Shown piece by piece: positions 1-8,664 of a stretch of DNA of 24,209 nucleotides. Position 1 is the first letter of the stretch; each line of letters begins with the position of its first letter. The translations under genes were made by a program, and so were the position numbers. This DNA is from CAMLDH01 sp966250375 (GTDB lineage: Bacteria > Pseudomonadota > Gammaproteobacteria > Burkholderiales > Burkholderiaceae_D): assembly GCA_966250375.1 (NCBI GenBank), contig CBINHE010000063.1:1-24209 (forward strand). Reading direction: 5' to 3'. The notes beneath the pieces are model-generated. The model saw only the letters and a program-made list of their open reading frames with translations. It was not told the DNA's origin and made no database searches.

Positions 1-230
1 CTGCTGTCACACCTGCTGTCACACCTGCTGTCACACCTGCTGTCACACCTGCTGTTGCGCCTGCTGCCACACCTGCTGCCACACCTGCTGCCACACCTGC
101 TGCCACACCTGCTGTCACACCTGTTGCCACACCTGCTGTCACACCTGCTGTCACACCTGTTGCCACACCTGTTGCCACACCTGCTGTCACACCTGTTGCC
201 ACACCTGTTGTTAAGCCTACTGCCACGCCT
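1..230 (+). repeat. 12-bp tandem repeat encoding AVTP/AATP/VATP units
   Basis: Eighteen in-frame 12-bp units run from 3 to 218, plus a diverged TATP at 219-230. Units are variants of GCTGTCACACCT, encoding Ala-Val-Thr-Pro, Ala-Ala-Thr-Pro or Val-Ala-Thr-Pro. The array enters from the left edge, so its total length is unknown. Near-identity of neighbouring units at DNA level points to recent slippage expansion. The encoded peptide should be an extended, Pro-rich, flexible stalk. Confidence 0.95.
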
Positions 231-2909
231 AAAGCTAATGCAACGCCCGCGACAAATAGCGGGGATGCCTCGGCACCCCTGACAATAGATGTGTTCAAGA
301 AGTTCAGTCTGACGCGCCGCAAGGAAGTTCAGAAAGCGCTTCTGGATATCTACAAGGATCAACCAGACTACATGAAACAGTACGGCGAGAGCAGCAAGCC
401 GCTGTCGGACGACATCATCGGTCCGATTACGCTTTCATGGCTGAATCGATTTTGCGCCGATTTCAAGATTGTCACGATCGATGGCGATTTCACCGACGAG
501 GCGATGCGTTCGCTGTTCCATTTTGCCGCGATCGCAAAGGCGCATCCGGATTGGAAGACGACATTGTTGGGGGAGGGCTTTACGGTCTGGATCGAACGGC
601 AGCCGGAACCGAAGAAAAGCGAACTTTACAAGGTCAGGCTGTCAGGTACCGCGCAACAAATCATCTGGCTGTTGAATCTGTACCGGAAGGATCGCGGCAA
701 TCAGGGCGGCAATGTGCCCGCCTTGAGCGAAGGGCCGGATAGCTGGACGGTCCACGCATTCCAGTTGGATGCGGGCGACTTCAAGCTTCTGCTGGAAAAA
801 TCCAAGGCGATACAGCAGCTGGCCATATTGGAGAATGAAGCCTTCAGCAACAAGCAGCTTCTGGCAGCGGCAGTGAAAGATGCGCTCAAGGACCTGGATG
901 GACAGGTCCAGCCATTGCTGCCGATGATTGAACAATATGCCGAGGCCATCAGTTATCAACTGACCGAAACTTCATTTCAAAAACTCAGGATTCAGGGCGT
1001 GCCGGAAGATGTGTTGCAACCGATTCAAGCGATGAAAGATATCGGCTATTTCGGACAGGCGGCGCTCATCACCGATTTGAAGACTGTCACAAACAATATC
1101 GCTGCCCAATTCGCACCCTATCAATCGCAGGTTGTACAGGAAGCAGAAACGTCGAGCACTTACCTTTTGACGCAAGCATCGCTCAACAAGATAAAAGCGG
1201 ACCCAAGAAGCGCGGCCGTTCCCGCCACCATTCTCGACATGCTCAAGGCGAAGCAGGATGCAACTTACCCGAACCAGGCGCTATTCGATACCGCCGCACT
1301 GTCCAGCATGCGGGACGGCATCGGCGCTTGTCCGCAAAACTTGTCGACCTATACGAAAACCAGTTTGCCTGATATGCGAATAAGCGCGGAAGCATTTCTG
1401 GCGTTGAAGGGCGTTATCTCCGATACCTTGTTCGATCAGCTCGACAAGTATCGCACTCTGAAAGTCAAATGCACCGGCGCCGACATCGCCGATGCCAATA
1501 CCAAAGTCGCTCAACTTTACGCGTTGTATCAAGCATCGATCGACGCACAGGCTAAAAAAACGCCGTCGTTCGACAGTGCAAAAAAAGTTCAGTGGAGCGG
1601 CGGTTCGTGCGGCTGCGTCCTCGACCAGCTTTCCGGCGTCGTCTACGGCTTCTACCCATTCTGGCTGGCGGGTGACAAGCAACTGATCGATTTCAGCATG
1701 TTATCCAGGGTGGGCTATTACAGCTTGTCGTTCGATGAACATGGAACGCTGAAGCGCCTGAACGCAGGCATGGATAGCGGTCTTGTTGACGGCGCCGCAG
1801 CCGATGCGGATTTCGTCAGCGTGGCGCGCAGGTTCAGAACCAAGGTGGACTGGGTTATCCACAAAAACGACTGGAGCGTATGGTCGACTTACAACGAAGC
1901 GAAAAAGGCACAGGTGTTCGAGCAGCTCGCGAACAATATTGCCAAACTGCTCGATCGGAAATTGACCGATTTTTCTTCGCGGGCGATCCCATATGTGTCG
2001 TTTGGAGTCAGATCGACCTCATCGCAAGGCGACGGGGTGACGCTGTTTTTCGACGGATACCCGGAAGATGCCGGATCGGTCGCGCTGTTCGACAAGTTTG
2101 TCACCATCCTGAAAGGCAAGGTGACGCCATCCGGCGAGCGCATCCAGGTGAACTTGCTGTTGTACCAGTCGGCGCTGGGCGTCGGCAAGGGCATTTACGA
2201 TTATCAGCATTTGCTCAAGCTGGCTGGCAACACAGGGAGCAGCAATAGCAACCTGTCGCATATCGCGGTGCTGATAGAGGAACCCACGACAACGTCCAAG
2301 AAAAAACTCAGAACGGATATCGAAGACGCGTTGCACGGCGTTGAGCGTGAAAATCTGCTGCGGGGGATTATTCCGGTCATCCAGTTTGACGGCAAAAGCT
2401 GGCAACAACTGGAAGACGACATTATCTACTTCAAGGACAATTTCGGCGGCATCGGATTCTGGCCGCTGTCCTACTCGACACAGCCGGCAGCCGGCGGTAC
2501 GGATAAAGGCGGCGCGGAGGCAGCGGCTGGAAAAAGTGTCGAGCAGGCCCTGCTGCAGCAATACCGGCAACCAGATGCAGAATCCGTTTCCCCGATGTGC
2601 AAGCTGGTGTGCCCGAACCGGTGGGTGTTCCGTATTACCTGGGACATTTTTTTCATCGCTCTGGTGCTGTCCAGCTTGTTCTATTTCTGGAACTGCCGCT
2701 GGCAGGCGCTCATGAAAAAATACTACCTTTACTACATTGGCACGACCGTGCTGCCGACCTTTGTGATCGGCATGATGTTGCTGTCGTGCGATCCGTTTCT
2801 GGCGAAACTGTCGAAGGGGAATTGGCCCTTCATTTTGCTGTTTATCGGTGTCGTCGCCTACAGCGTCTGGAGTTACCTGCGGCGCAAAGCGGATAAGGAA
2901 AAGCCGTAG
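3..2909 (+). CDS. Large envelope protein (5' partial): AVTP-repeat stalk, PG-binding-like module, degenerate GH18-like barrel, three C-terminal TM helices
   Basis: The frame is open from the left edge to the stop at 2909, so the first start codon in the window (GTG 291) is internal and the real start lies outside. In order: an Ala/Val/Thr/Pro repeat stalk (3-230); a region around 318-460 resembling a peptidoglycan-binding fold (VQKALLDIY then IIGPITLSWLNRF); a long helical Gln/Ala-rich stretch; and from about 1630 to 2490 a GH18-like barrel (VVYGFYPFWLAG, then strand-like VGYYSLSF, IPYVSFG and GGIGFWPLSY). The catalytic DxxDxDxE of GH18 enzymes is not present; the equivalent strand appears to be HIAVLIEEP. 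Three hydrophobic helices follow (about 2640-2700, 2725-2785, 2820-2880), so the C-terminus is probably anchored in the inner membrane. Family names are judged from pattern only. A role beside the two effector-like genes downstream is inference. Alternative: an inactive glycan-binding scaffold. Confidence 0.75.
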   Translation, partial: AVTPAVTPAVTPAVTPAVAPAATPAATPAATPAATPAVTPVATPAVTPAVTPVATPVATPAVTPVATPVVKPTATPKANATPATNSGDASAPLTIDVFKKFSLTRRKEVQKALLDIYKDQPDYMKQYGESSKPLSDDIIGPITLSWLNRFCADFKIVTIDGDFTDEAMRSLFHFAAIAKAHPDWKTTLLGEGFTVWIERQPEPKKSELYKVRLSGTAQQIIWLLNLYRKDRGNQGGNVPALSEGPDSWTVHAFQLDAGDFKLLLEKSKAIQQLAILENEAFSNKQLLAAAVKDALKDLDGQVQPLLPMIEQYAEAISYQLTETSFQKLRIQGVPEDVLQPIQAMKDIGYFGQAALITDLKTVTNNIAAQFAPYQSQVVQEAETSSTYLLTQASLNKIKADPRSAAVPATILDMLKAKQDATYPNQALFDTAALSSMRDGIGACPQNLSTYTKTSLPDMRISAEAFLALKGVISDTLFDQLDKYRTLKVKCTGADIADANTKVAQLYALYQASIDAQAKKTPSFDSAKKVQWSGGSCGCVLDQLSGVVYGFYPFWLAGDKQLIDFSMLSRVGYYSLSFDEHGTLKRLNAGMDSGLVDGAAADADFVSVARRFRTKVDWVIHKNDWSVWSTYNEAKKAQVFEQLANNIAKLLDRKLTDFSSRAIPYVSFGVRSTSSQGDGVTLFFDGYPEDAGSVALFDKFVTILKGKVTPSGERIQVNLLLYQSALGVGKGIYDYQHLLKLAGNTGSSNSNLSHIAVLIEEPTTTSKKKLRTDIEDALHGVERENLLRGIIPVIQFDGKSWQQLEDDIIYFKDNFGGIGFWPLSYSTQPAAGGTDKGGAEAAAGKSVEQALLQQYRQPDAESVSPMCKLVCPNRWVFRITWDIFFIALVLSSLFYFWNCRWQALMKKYYLYYIGTTVLPTFVIGMMLLSCDPFLAKLSKGNWPFILLFIGVVAYSVWSYLRRKADKEKP

Positions 2910-3000
2910 AAAGGCAACTTGATCGAAAAAGCCACGATCATGGCATGGGGCTCTGTGGTAGTGAATTCGTGTGGCACACCTTTGAAGACAAGGAAAGATC

Positions 3001-5238
3001 ATGATGCAGAAAAAGCAATCACTATCCGAACAAACACATGCCAGCCCGTCGGCATCGCGCGTTTCGGCACAGGCCGCCGAGGCGGATTTCGTCGATAACC
3101 GGCCAGCATCGGCAACGCAACGCAAGCTGACGCAGACCATTGCGCGCAGCGACCGATCGATCGCCCAAGGTGCGTTGGCCATGCAGATGAACAAGGCCGA
3201 TCAAGCCGTTGCCCAACGTGGCCAGCCCGACACGGCCACCACCAGAAGCGCGAATCGCACCGGCCTTCCCGACGGCCTCAAGGCAGGTGTGGAAAGTCTC
3301 TCCGGCATTGGCATGGATGACGTGAAAGTCCACTACAACTCCGCGCAACCGGCCCAACTGCAAGCGCATGCCTATGCGCAGGGAACCGATATCCACATCG
3401 GGCCGGGGCAGGAACAGCATTTGCCGCATGAAGCGTGGCATGTCGTGCAGCAAAAGCAGGGCAGGGTCGCGCCGACGATACAAGCCAAGGGCGAGATGAT
3501 CAACGATGATCCCGCGTTGGAACGGGAGGCCGATGTGATGGGGGCGAAGGCGAACCGGCAAGGAGGAGGGGACAGCCTGCAAAAAAAAGCGGCATCCGGC
3601 ACGTTTTCGCATCCGCCTTCCGCTGCGGTAAGACAGCGAAAAACGCTGGCAGGTCTCTCTTCCGGCAACGCCGTGGTGGGTAACAACCAGGTTTATTTCA
3701 CGGCTGGACCGCGTGATGTCGGGAGGTACTGGGAAATGCCTATCGTCGTCAAGGACACGCGGACTGCGCTACTGCAGGCGCTGGCGAAAAAAGCTGGTGA
3801 GATTGGGCACGAAATTGACGGGAAAGTGGCGGCGCCGGGTTGGAATTTCAATGCCGATAACGCGGAAAATCCGGGGGTGGCATTTTTCGACCCGATTCGC
3901 GTGCGCTTCCGAGGTCAATACGGTCCGAACGATCCGAAAGAACGTATGACGCTGGACTACCATTTCGGGCACAACTGGAGCGGTTACGTGATCCATGTGG
4001 TGGACAGCGGCAAGGAAATCGACAAGGCAATGCGTGACCCGGACGCAGTTGGCGCATTGGATGGCGATACCGAGTACAGCAACATCCATGACATCGACCA
4101 TCATCCGGCGGGCCCGTTGGAGCAGACAGACAGCGCGGACGCAATAACCAAACTCGCGGGGGAGGGCGCGCGCTGGCAATGCATCGGAGAAAACGCCGGC
4201 ACCGTGCGTGATGATACAAAAATTTACACGAATGAAAACAGCGGCAATTTACTGACGCCGGCGGTTCGTTACGTTTCCTTTCAAACGCTCTGGAAATCAT
4301 GGCAGGCGACATTTCAGAAGGCGTATGGCATCAGCGATGCCACCGTCGTGAGCAAACTGAAGCAGGTCAATATTTCCATCAACACCTTCAATGGCCTTGC
4401 CGACCACGCTGTGTCTACCGCGAACAGCAACACGATGCGTCATGGCACCGATATTTCGGTGGACGATATCAAGCCGACCCAGCAAAGCGACCTGAATCCG
4501 AAATCGGTCCGTTTCCTGCACTTCAAGAAAACCGGCTCAGTGATCGATTCGGCGCAAACCTTGGGGCAGGAAACCTTGGCTGCGAGAGCGGCGGCAGGCG
4601 CTGTGCCTGGCATCACCACAAAAGATGTGGGTGGATATGTCGGCAAGAATACCTTTGCATTTTTGTGCGAAACCACGCTCCTCGCCAATCCAGGCGCCAT
4701 TGCAGGCTATACCCAGGTAGCCGAAAATCATGTCGATTTCACGTATCCGTCCTATCGCGGTCCGAAGGTGGAAACCTTGGCCAAATCGCATGCCAACGGA
4801 GCGGCAATCGACAAGGCAGCCGCAACTTATGCTGCGGAAAAGCGGACGCTTTATAACTATTACGTCAAGGCGTTCGTGGATGAGATTGTCGAGTATGACG
4901 TTCCCGGCCACGACGAGATTGATGTGGATGCATTTGTGCGCACGATATTGATACCGTGGGGTGGCGCTGCGCATCCGCTCCCTGGGCTTTGGAATAACGA
5001 TGCCCGATATGGCGATAACGGTGATCCGACCGACTATTACGAGCCGAAGATCGAGGCATATGCGCAGCAGTTGGTGCAGGAGAGAGAAGAAGAAGCGGCG
5101 GAGAGAGAAAAAGAAATCGACAGACTCGTTGAAGAGCGCATTAAACAAGAGCACCCCTATTTTTCCTCTAAAAAGAAGCTGGAACAAACACGGATCAGGA
5201 GCGAAATACGCAAACAGGTCGCTGAGGAATTTGCATGA
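3001..5238 (+). CDS. DUF4157-domain protein with unassigned C-terminal region (putative eCIS-associated toxin)
   Basis: 745 residues; ATG at 3001 is preceded by AAGGAAAG a few bases upstream. The N-terminus is a low-complexity leader with the DNRPASATQRKL segment typical of this family (near residues 32-45). The DUF4157 domain spans about residues 88-155 and carries the zincin-like HEAWH at 143-147; an acidic LEREADVMG segment (173 on) may supply a further ligand. Residues about 220-745 match nothing I recognise. They include an HDIDHH cluster and end in a charged, probably coiled-coil tail (about 690-745). No signal peptide or membrane helix is seen. DUF4157 is a predicted metallopeptidase domain often found at the front of polymorphic toxins and reported as enriched near extracellular contractile injection systems. 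That this protein is an injected effector is inference. Confidence 0.85.
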   Translation: MMQKKQSLSEQTHASPSASRVSAQAAEADFVDNRPASATQRKLTQTIARSDRSIAQGALAMQMNKADQAVAQRGQPDTATTRSANRTGLPDGLKAGVESLSGIGMDDVKVHYNSAQPAQLQAHAYAQGTDIHIGPGQEQHLPHEAWHVVQQKQGRVAPTIQAKGEMINDDPALEREADVMGAKANRQGGGDSLQKKAASGTFSHPPSAAVRQRKTLAGLSSGNAVVGNNQVYFTAGPRDVGRYWEMPIVVKDTRTALLQALAKKAGEIGHEIDGKVAAPGWNFNADNAENPGVAFFDPIRVRFRGQYGPNDPKERMTLDYHFGHNWSGYVIHVVDSGKEIDKAMRDPDAVGALDGDTEYSNIHDIDHHPAGPLEQTDSADAITKLAGEGARWQCIGENAGTVRDDTKIYTNENSGNLLTPAVRYVSFQTLWKSWQATFQKAYGISDATVVSKLKQVNISINTFNGLADHAVSTANSNTMRHGTDISVDDIKPTQQSDLNPKSVRFLHFKKTGSVIDSAQTLGQETLAARAAAGAVPGITTKDVGGYVGKNTFAFLCETTLLANPGAIAGYTQVAENHVDFTYPSYRGPKVETLAKSHANGAAIDKAAATYAAEKRTLYNYYVKAFVDEIVEYDVPGHDEIDVDAFVRTILIPWGGAAHPLPGLWNNDARYGDNGDPTDYYEPKIEAYAQQLVQEREEEAAEREKEIDRLVEERIKQEHPYFSSKKKLEQTRIRSEIRKQVAEEFA

Positions 5239-5408
5239 CACTTCAACAAAAGGGGGGGCAGGGAAGCTGTCACAGGCGGCAAGCATCGGGAAACAGAAGA
5301 AAATCACAAAATCGGTTGGTTGCAATGGAACTGTACTGCTCCTTCGAACCACTCAACTTGATCTGCAAGTTACGGCAGTTGCCGGAGGGTTTTTAAAGGA
5401 ACAGAAAA

Positions 5409-7817
5409 ATGTTTAGATTGAATAACGTTCAAGTTGGAGGAAATGGTGGCCTCGGCGGTATTCCGCCGAATCCCAATAACAACGTACAAAATCAGCGGGC
5501 CGTTTCACGTGTACCTGTACATCCCAGGTCTTTCACATCCAAGGTCGCAGAGCAGTTGAACTCGCAAGGACATCGCGAACGCGGCGTGATTTTCCCGCCT
5601 GGTTCAGGCCAGTTCTTTGCGGTTGGGGCCGATGCACGTGACCGGTTACCTCCTGTCGGTCAGGAAATCAAGATGGTGCTTGATAGCGCTGACATTCCGC
5701 ACATCCAACTCCCTGCTCAACATTCAGACGAGCAGAATCCAGATCATGAAATTCCGCTTACCCCGGTTGCACAAGCCCAGCAGGCGGTACGCACTTGGAA
5801 AACCCAAACATCAGTTCATCAGCCTGGGCATGGACAGATGCAATATCAGCTACAGCGCTCAAGTACCAGCACAAGCGTAAATTACGACAAACCTTTGCAA
5901 AGACCCCATGCTCGCCAGCTGCCCCCTTTGACTGCCGCGACGACACTCTTTCAGCACCCTGATGCACCGTTCTCTATTCATTTGCATGACGATGGCCAAG
6001 TTACGCTTGGCCAGGATTTGAAGCTGCGACGCCTGGTGCTTAGTGGCGGCGGCGCCAAGGGCGTGGTCTATCCTGGCGCCATCAAAGCGCTGGAAGAACA
6101 GGGCCAGATGGCGCACATCCGCGAGGTCGGCGGCACTTCGGTGGGGGCGATAACTGCGGCGGTCATCGCCGCCGGCATGGATGCCAACGGGTGCAAGACC
6201 TTGCTCGACAACCTCAATCTGCCATTACTGTTTTCCCGTACAGAGAAGTCCGATGAAGAACTCAGGCAACCTTCGGACAAGGGGCCACTGCGGTCGCAGC
6301 TTTCCATCGCCGGCAACCTAGGCACAGAAGCCCCGAACCTGAAGAAGCTGATCAATCATGCAACGCGTGAGGTGGCGCTGGCACGGCTGGGCGCGCTGGG
6401 CATGACGGACAACATCGAGGTCGAACGAATCCGCAACAAGCTGCAGGGTGGCGGCAACATCACGTTCGGCGACCTGCGCGTGCTTAGCGAACACGTGCCG
6501 GGTATCAAGAAGCTGTACTGCACGGGCACCGCGCTGTACAGTGGCCCGGGCGTGGACGGCGAGGTGCCGCAGTTGGCAGTGTTCAGCACCGACAATGACG
6601 CATTCAAGGACATGGAGATATCGGAGGCTGCCGTGATCTCGTCGTCCTTGCCGGTTATCTTCAAGAAGCGTAAGCAGGCGATGCCGCATGACCTCGCCGG
6701 TGATTTGATGACCGAAACGCATTTCCTTGATGGGGGGCTGACATTGAACACGCCGCTCTATGAACTTATCGACCCCGACGCCCCGCCCACGGAGAGCTTG
6801 ATCATCGGACTGGAACATCCGCTGATGACACAGGCGCGCGATGGCAAGAACGCGGCGCCACTCCCACTGCTCGAAAAGGTTGTCGACGTGCTGGTTGTAA
6901 AGACCAACGCCAATAATCAAAAGTCCCGCAGCAGCTACAAGTTCGTAGCAAATGAACTGTTGCGTGATCCGCTGGCACAGCAAACCGTCGAGGCCAGGCT
7001 CAAAGACGTGGTTGGCAACGTCGACTATTCGGGATCGAAAGGGACGCTGGCGCTGGCGATGACGAAGGAGGAAAAGGACGGCTTACAAGCGGATCTGCAA
7101 GCGAACGTTCTCAATCACCTGGCCGAGCGTAGCGGGGACCGAACATTTCCGAGTCTCGACCACCTCCTGTTCTCCTTAAGGGATGAGGAGCTTCAAGTAT
7201 TGAACGCGCATGCCGACAATACAGCTTCGGTCCAGCCGACGCTGCAACAGGTCAATGCGTTGAAGGTCTCGTTGCGTGACTTCCAGAACACGATGCGTCA
7301 ATGGCCAGACGACAAGTCGCATGAGTCGATGGTTAATGATATTCGCACGTGGATGGCGCAGATTGACCCAATACTTGGGAAGAATGAACTGCAGCGTGAT
7401 GCGTTCGCCGAGATGCTGGCGAGCAACGGTGACCCAATGGTGCTCCGCATGTTTGACCTGCTTCGCGACAGCACGCCCGCAGCATCTGAAGCCACGGATT
7501 TGCATACGATCTGCCGTAGCAAAGAGGAGGCGCGGGCCTGTCACCGCATTGCACTGCAGATTCGTTGGAATTTCCTCTATCCTGTGCGCGAACGGATGCT
7601 TCAGGTCGGTCTCAATGACGATGTGCTGGATCAAGCGAATCAGGAACTCTCACAGGCCAAGACACGCCAGGAAATCAACTCTGCGCTAAAACGCTTGGAA
7701 GACAACTACAAGGTCGCGGGTCTCACGTCGTTGAATAAACTGAGCCCCGTCATACCGAAGCTTAGAACGTACTATCTGCCGCATGTTTCGCCTTCGCCAA
7801 AGGCCGAAACTGAATAG
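5409..7817 (+). CDS. Patatin-like phospholipase, putative effector
   Basis: 802 residues; ATG at 5409 with AAAGGAA eight bases upstream. Residues 1-195 are polar, Gln/Pro/His-rich and probably disordered. The patatin domain starts at about 205: oxyanion loop GGGAKG at 213-218, nucleophile elbow GTSVG with Ser244, and the partner Asp441 in DGG. Both catalytic residues are therefore intact and the enzyme should hydrolyse phospholipid acyl esters. Residues about 500-802 are helical and unassigned, possibly for membrane or host-factor binding. There is no signal peptide, which fits delivery by a secretion or injection machine or an intracellular role. It lies 170 bp after the DUF4157 gene on the same strand. 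The bacterial patatin family includes the injected toxin ExoU, but equivalence is not claimed. Function as an effector is inference. Confidence 0.88.
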   Translation: MFRLNNVQVGGNGGLGGIPPNPNNNVQNQRAVSRVPVHPRSFTSKVAEQLNSQGHRERGVIFPPGSGQFFAVGADARDRLPPVGQEIKMVLDSADIPHIQLPAQHSDEQNPDHEIPLTPVAQAQQAVRTWKTQTSVHQPGHGQMQYQLQRSSTSTSVNYDKPLQRPHARQLPPLTAATTLFQHPDAPFSIHLHDDGQVTLGQDLKLRRLVLSGGGAKGVVYPGAIKALEEQGQMAHIREVGGTSVGAITAAVIAAGMDANGCKTLLDNLNLPLLFSRTEKSDEELRQPSDKGPLRSQLSIAGNLGTEAPNLKKLINHATREVALARLGALGMTDNIEVERIRNKLQGGGNITFGDLRVLSEHVPGIKKLYCTGTALYSGPGVDGEVPQLAVFSTDNDAFKDMEISEAAVISSSLPVIFKKRKQAMPHDLAGDLMTETHFLDGGLTLNTPLYELIDPDAPPTESLIIGLEHPLMTQARDGKNAAPLPLLEKVVDVLVVKTNANNQKSRSSYKFVANELLRDPLAQQTVEARLKDVVGNVDYSGSKGTLALAMTKEEKDGLQADLQANVLNHLAERSGDRTFPSLDHLLFSLRDEELQVLNAHADNTASVQPTLQQVNALKVSLRDFQNTMRQWPDDKSHESMVNDIRTWMAQIDPILGKNELQRDAFAEMLASNGDPMVLRMFDLLRDSTPAASEATDLHTICRSKEEARACHRIALQIRWNFLYPVRERMLQVGLNDDVLDQANQELSQAKTRQEINSALKRLEDNYKVAGLTSLNKLSPVIPKLRTYYLPHVSPSPKAETE

Positions 7818-7893
7818 ACGCCGACTCTGCTTCCGGCTACAGATTTGCGCCTGTCGTGCTCCTTGGACGCTCGGCAGACGCCTCGTCATCATC

Positions 7894-8046
7894 ATGAACC
7901 CGCAGCAGGAGATGATGCAGGCGCTGCAGATGTTCAACGGCGGCATGCCCGGCAATGGGAAGGTGAAATTCCTCAGCAAGGGACCGCACCGGATCGTCCT
8001 CACGCCCTTGGATGAGCAATCCGAAGTCCACGGTTATCCCCTTTGA
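7894..8046 (+). CDS. Possible small ORF, 50 aa, hypothetical
   Basis: An ATG at 7894 opens a 50-residue frame that begins with MNPQQEMMQALQMFNGG and ends SEVHGYPL. It starts 77 bp after the patatin stop, on the same strand. Its composition looks protein-like, but there is no clear ribosome binding site, and the frame extends upstream to 7783, overlapping the patatin end. It may be a remnant of a larger gene. I do not recognise it. Confidence 0.3.
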   Translation: MNPQQEMMQALQMFNGGMPGNGKVKFLSKGPHRIVLTPLDEQSEVHGYPL

Positions 8047-8368
8047 CAGCTTCCCTGTTCTACCCGAAAAGGAGTGAGTCGTGATGCCGCGCAAAATTTC
8101 CTCCCATCTGGTTACTGGATAACATGCCCCATACGTGATTGTCGGTGCGGGCGCCGATAGCATGCTAAATAAATACGGCCTGAACACCAGCCGTGATTCA
8201 TGGCTGCTAACCCTCAAGAGGCCACCAATACTCACTTTGCATCTGATGAACTTACCTATTATTTAAGTATCCGATTAATATTGGTTTGGCTGGGTATATG
8301 GGATGTATGCACAATAACGTTCTGGTATTACTGATGACAATGGATTCTGATTGAAAAAAGAGATAGCC
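8047..8368. other. Intergenic region with probable gene debris
   Basis: No convincing gene is seen. A strong AAGGAG at 8069-8074 precedes GTG/ATG (8081/8084), which opens only a 12-codon frame (MPRKISSHLVTG, stop at 8120). This could be the stub of a lost gene. From 8220 the DNA becomes clearly AT-rich up to the DUF2892 remnant. No terminator hairpin is apparent. Confidence 0.4.
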
Positions 8369-8598
8369 ATGACTTCAACCTGCAACGTAGGTGGCGCCGA
8401 TAAACCAATGCGCATTGTCATTGCCATCGCTCTGGCTGTCTTTGCTTTTTTGGGAACGCCGACGCCATTGCCTGGAAGATCGTCGCAGGCATAGCGGCTG
8501 TGATCACATTGATTTCGGCTACTGTTGAATTCTGTTCGCTGGACAGTTTGTTGGGTATTAATAATCGCTGTAAAAGTAAAGCCTCAGTATTCGAATAG
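8369..8598 (+). pseudogene. DUF2892 (YgaP-type) small membrane protein, frameshifted at a T6 tract
   Basis: ATG at 8369 starts a DUF2892-like sequence: CNVGG near the N-terminus, then a hydrophobic helix (RIVIAIALAVFAF). The frame fails at the T-run 8446-8451 and stops at 8491 after 41 codons. A -1 shift, equal to restoring one T, recovers the rest of the family: a second helix (WKIVAGIAAVITLIS), CSLDSLLGINNRC, and a stop at 8598, giving 76 residues. Two helices and the C-terminal LLGIN motif are the family hallmarks. Either a one-base deletion has inactivated the gene, or the U-UUU-UUG heptamer allows -1 frameshifting. A single deletion or sequencing error is the simpler reading. Confidence 0.82.
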
Positions 8599-8664
8599 CA
8601 AGGTATGCCATAAGAGTAAGTCGTTTCCCGGAGTAGTTTAAGCACCACGCCTGAAGACAGTGCC

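Noticed and set aside
1..230. CRISPR-like direct repeats
   Set aside because: Units are contiguous 12-mers without spacers and keep a reading frame.
55..282. A 75-codon Leu/His/Pro repeat frame at the left edge
   Set aside because: It is an out-of-frame reading of the AVTP array; the correct frame is continuous with the large gene to 2909.
2019..3194. Long minus-strand frame (391 codons) and similar antisense frames at 4537-5352 and 6318-6983
   Set aside because: They lie opposite strongly supported genes, have compositions typical of antisense readings and show no family motif or ribosome site.
1..8046. A complete contractile injection system
   Set aside because: No sheath, tube, spike, baseplate or AAA+ ATPase gene is present in this window; only cargo-like proteins are seen.
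8084..8122. 12-codon frame with a very good Shine-Dalgarno
   Set aside because: Too short to support as a gene; recorded only as possible debris.
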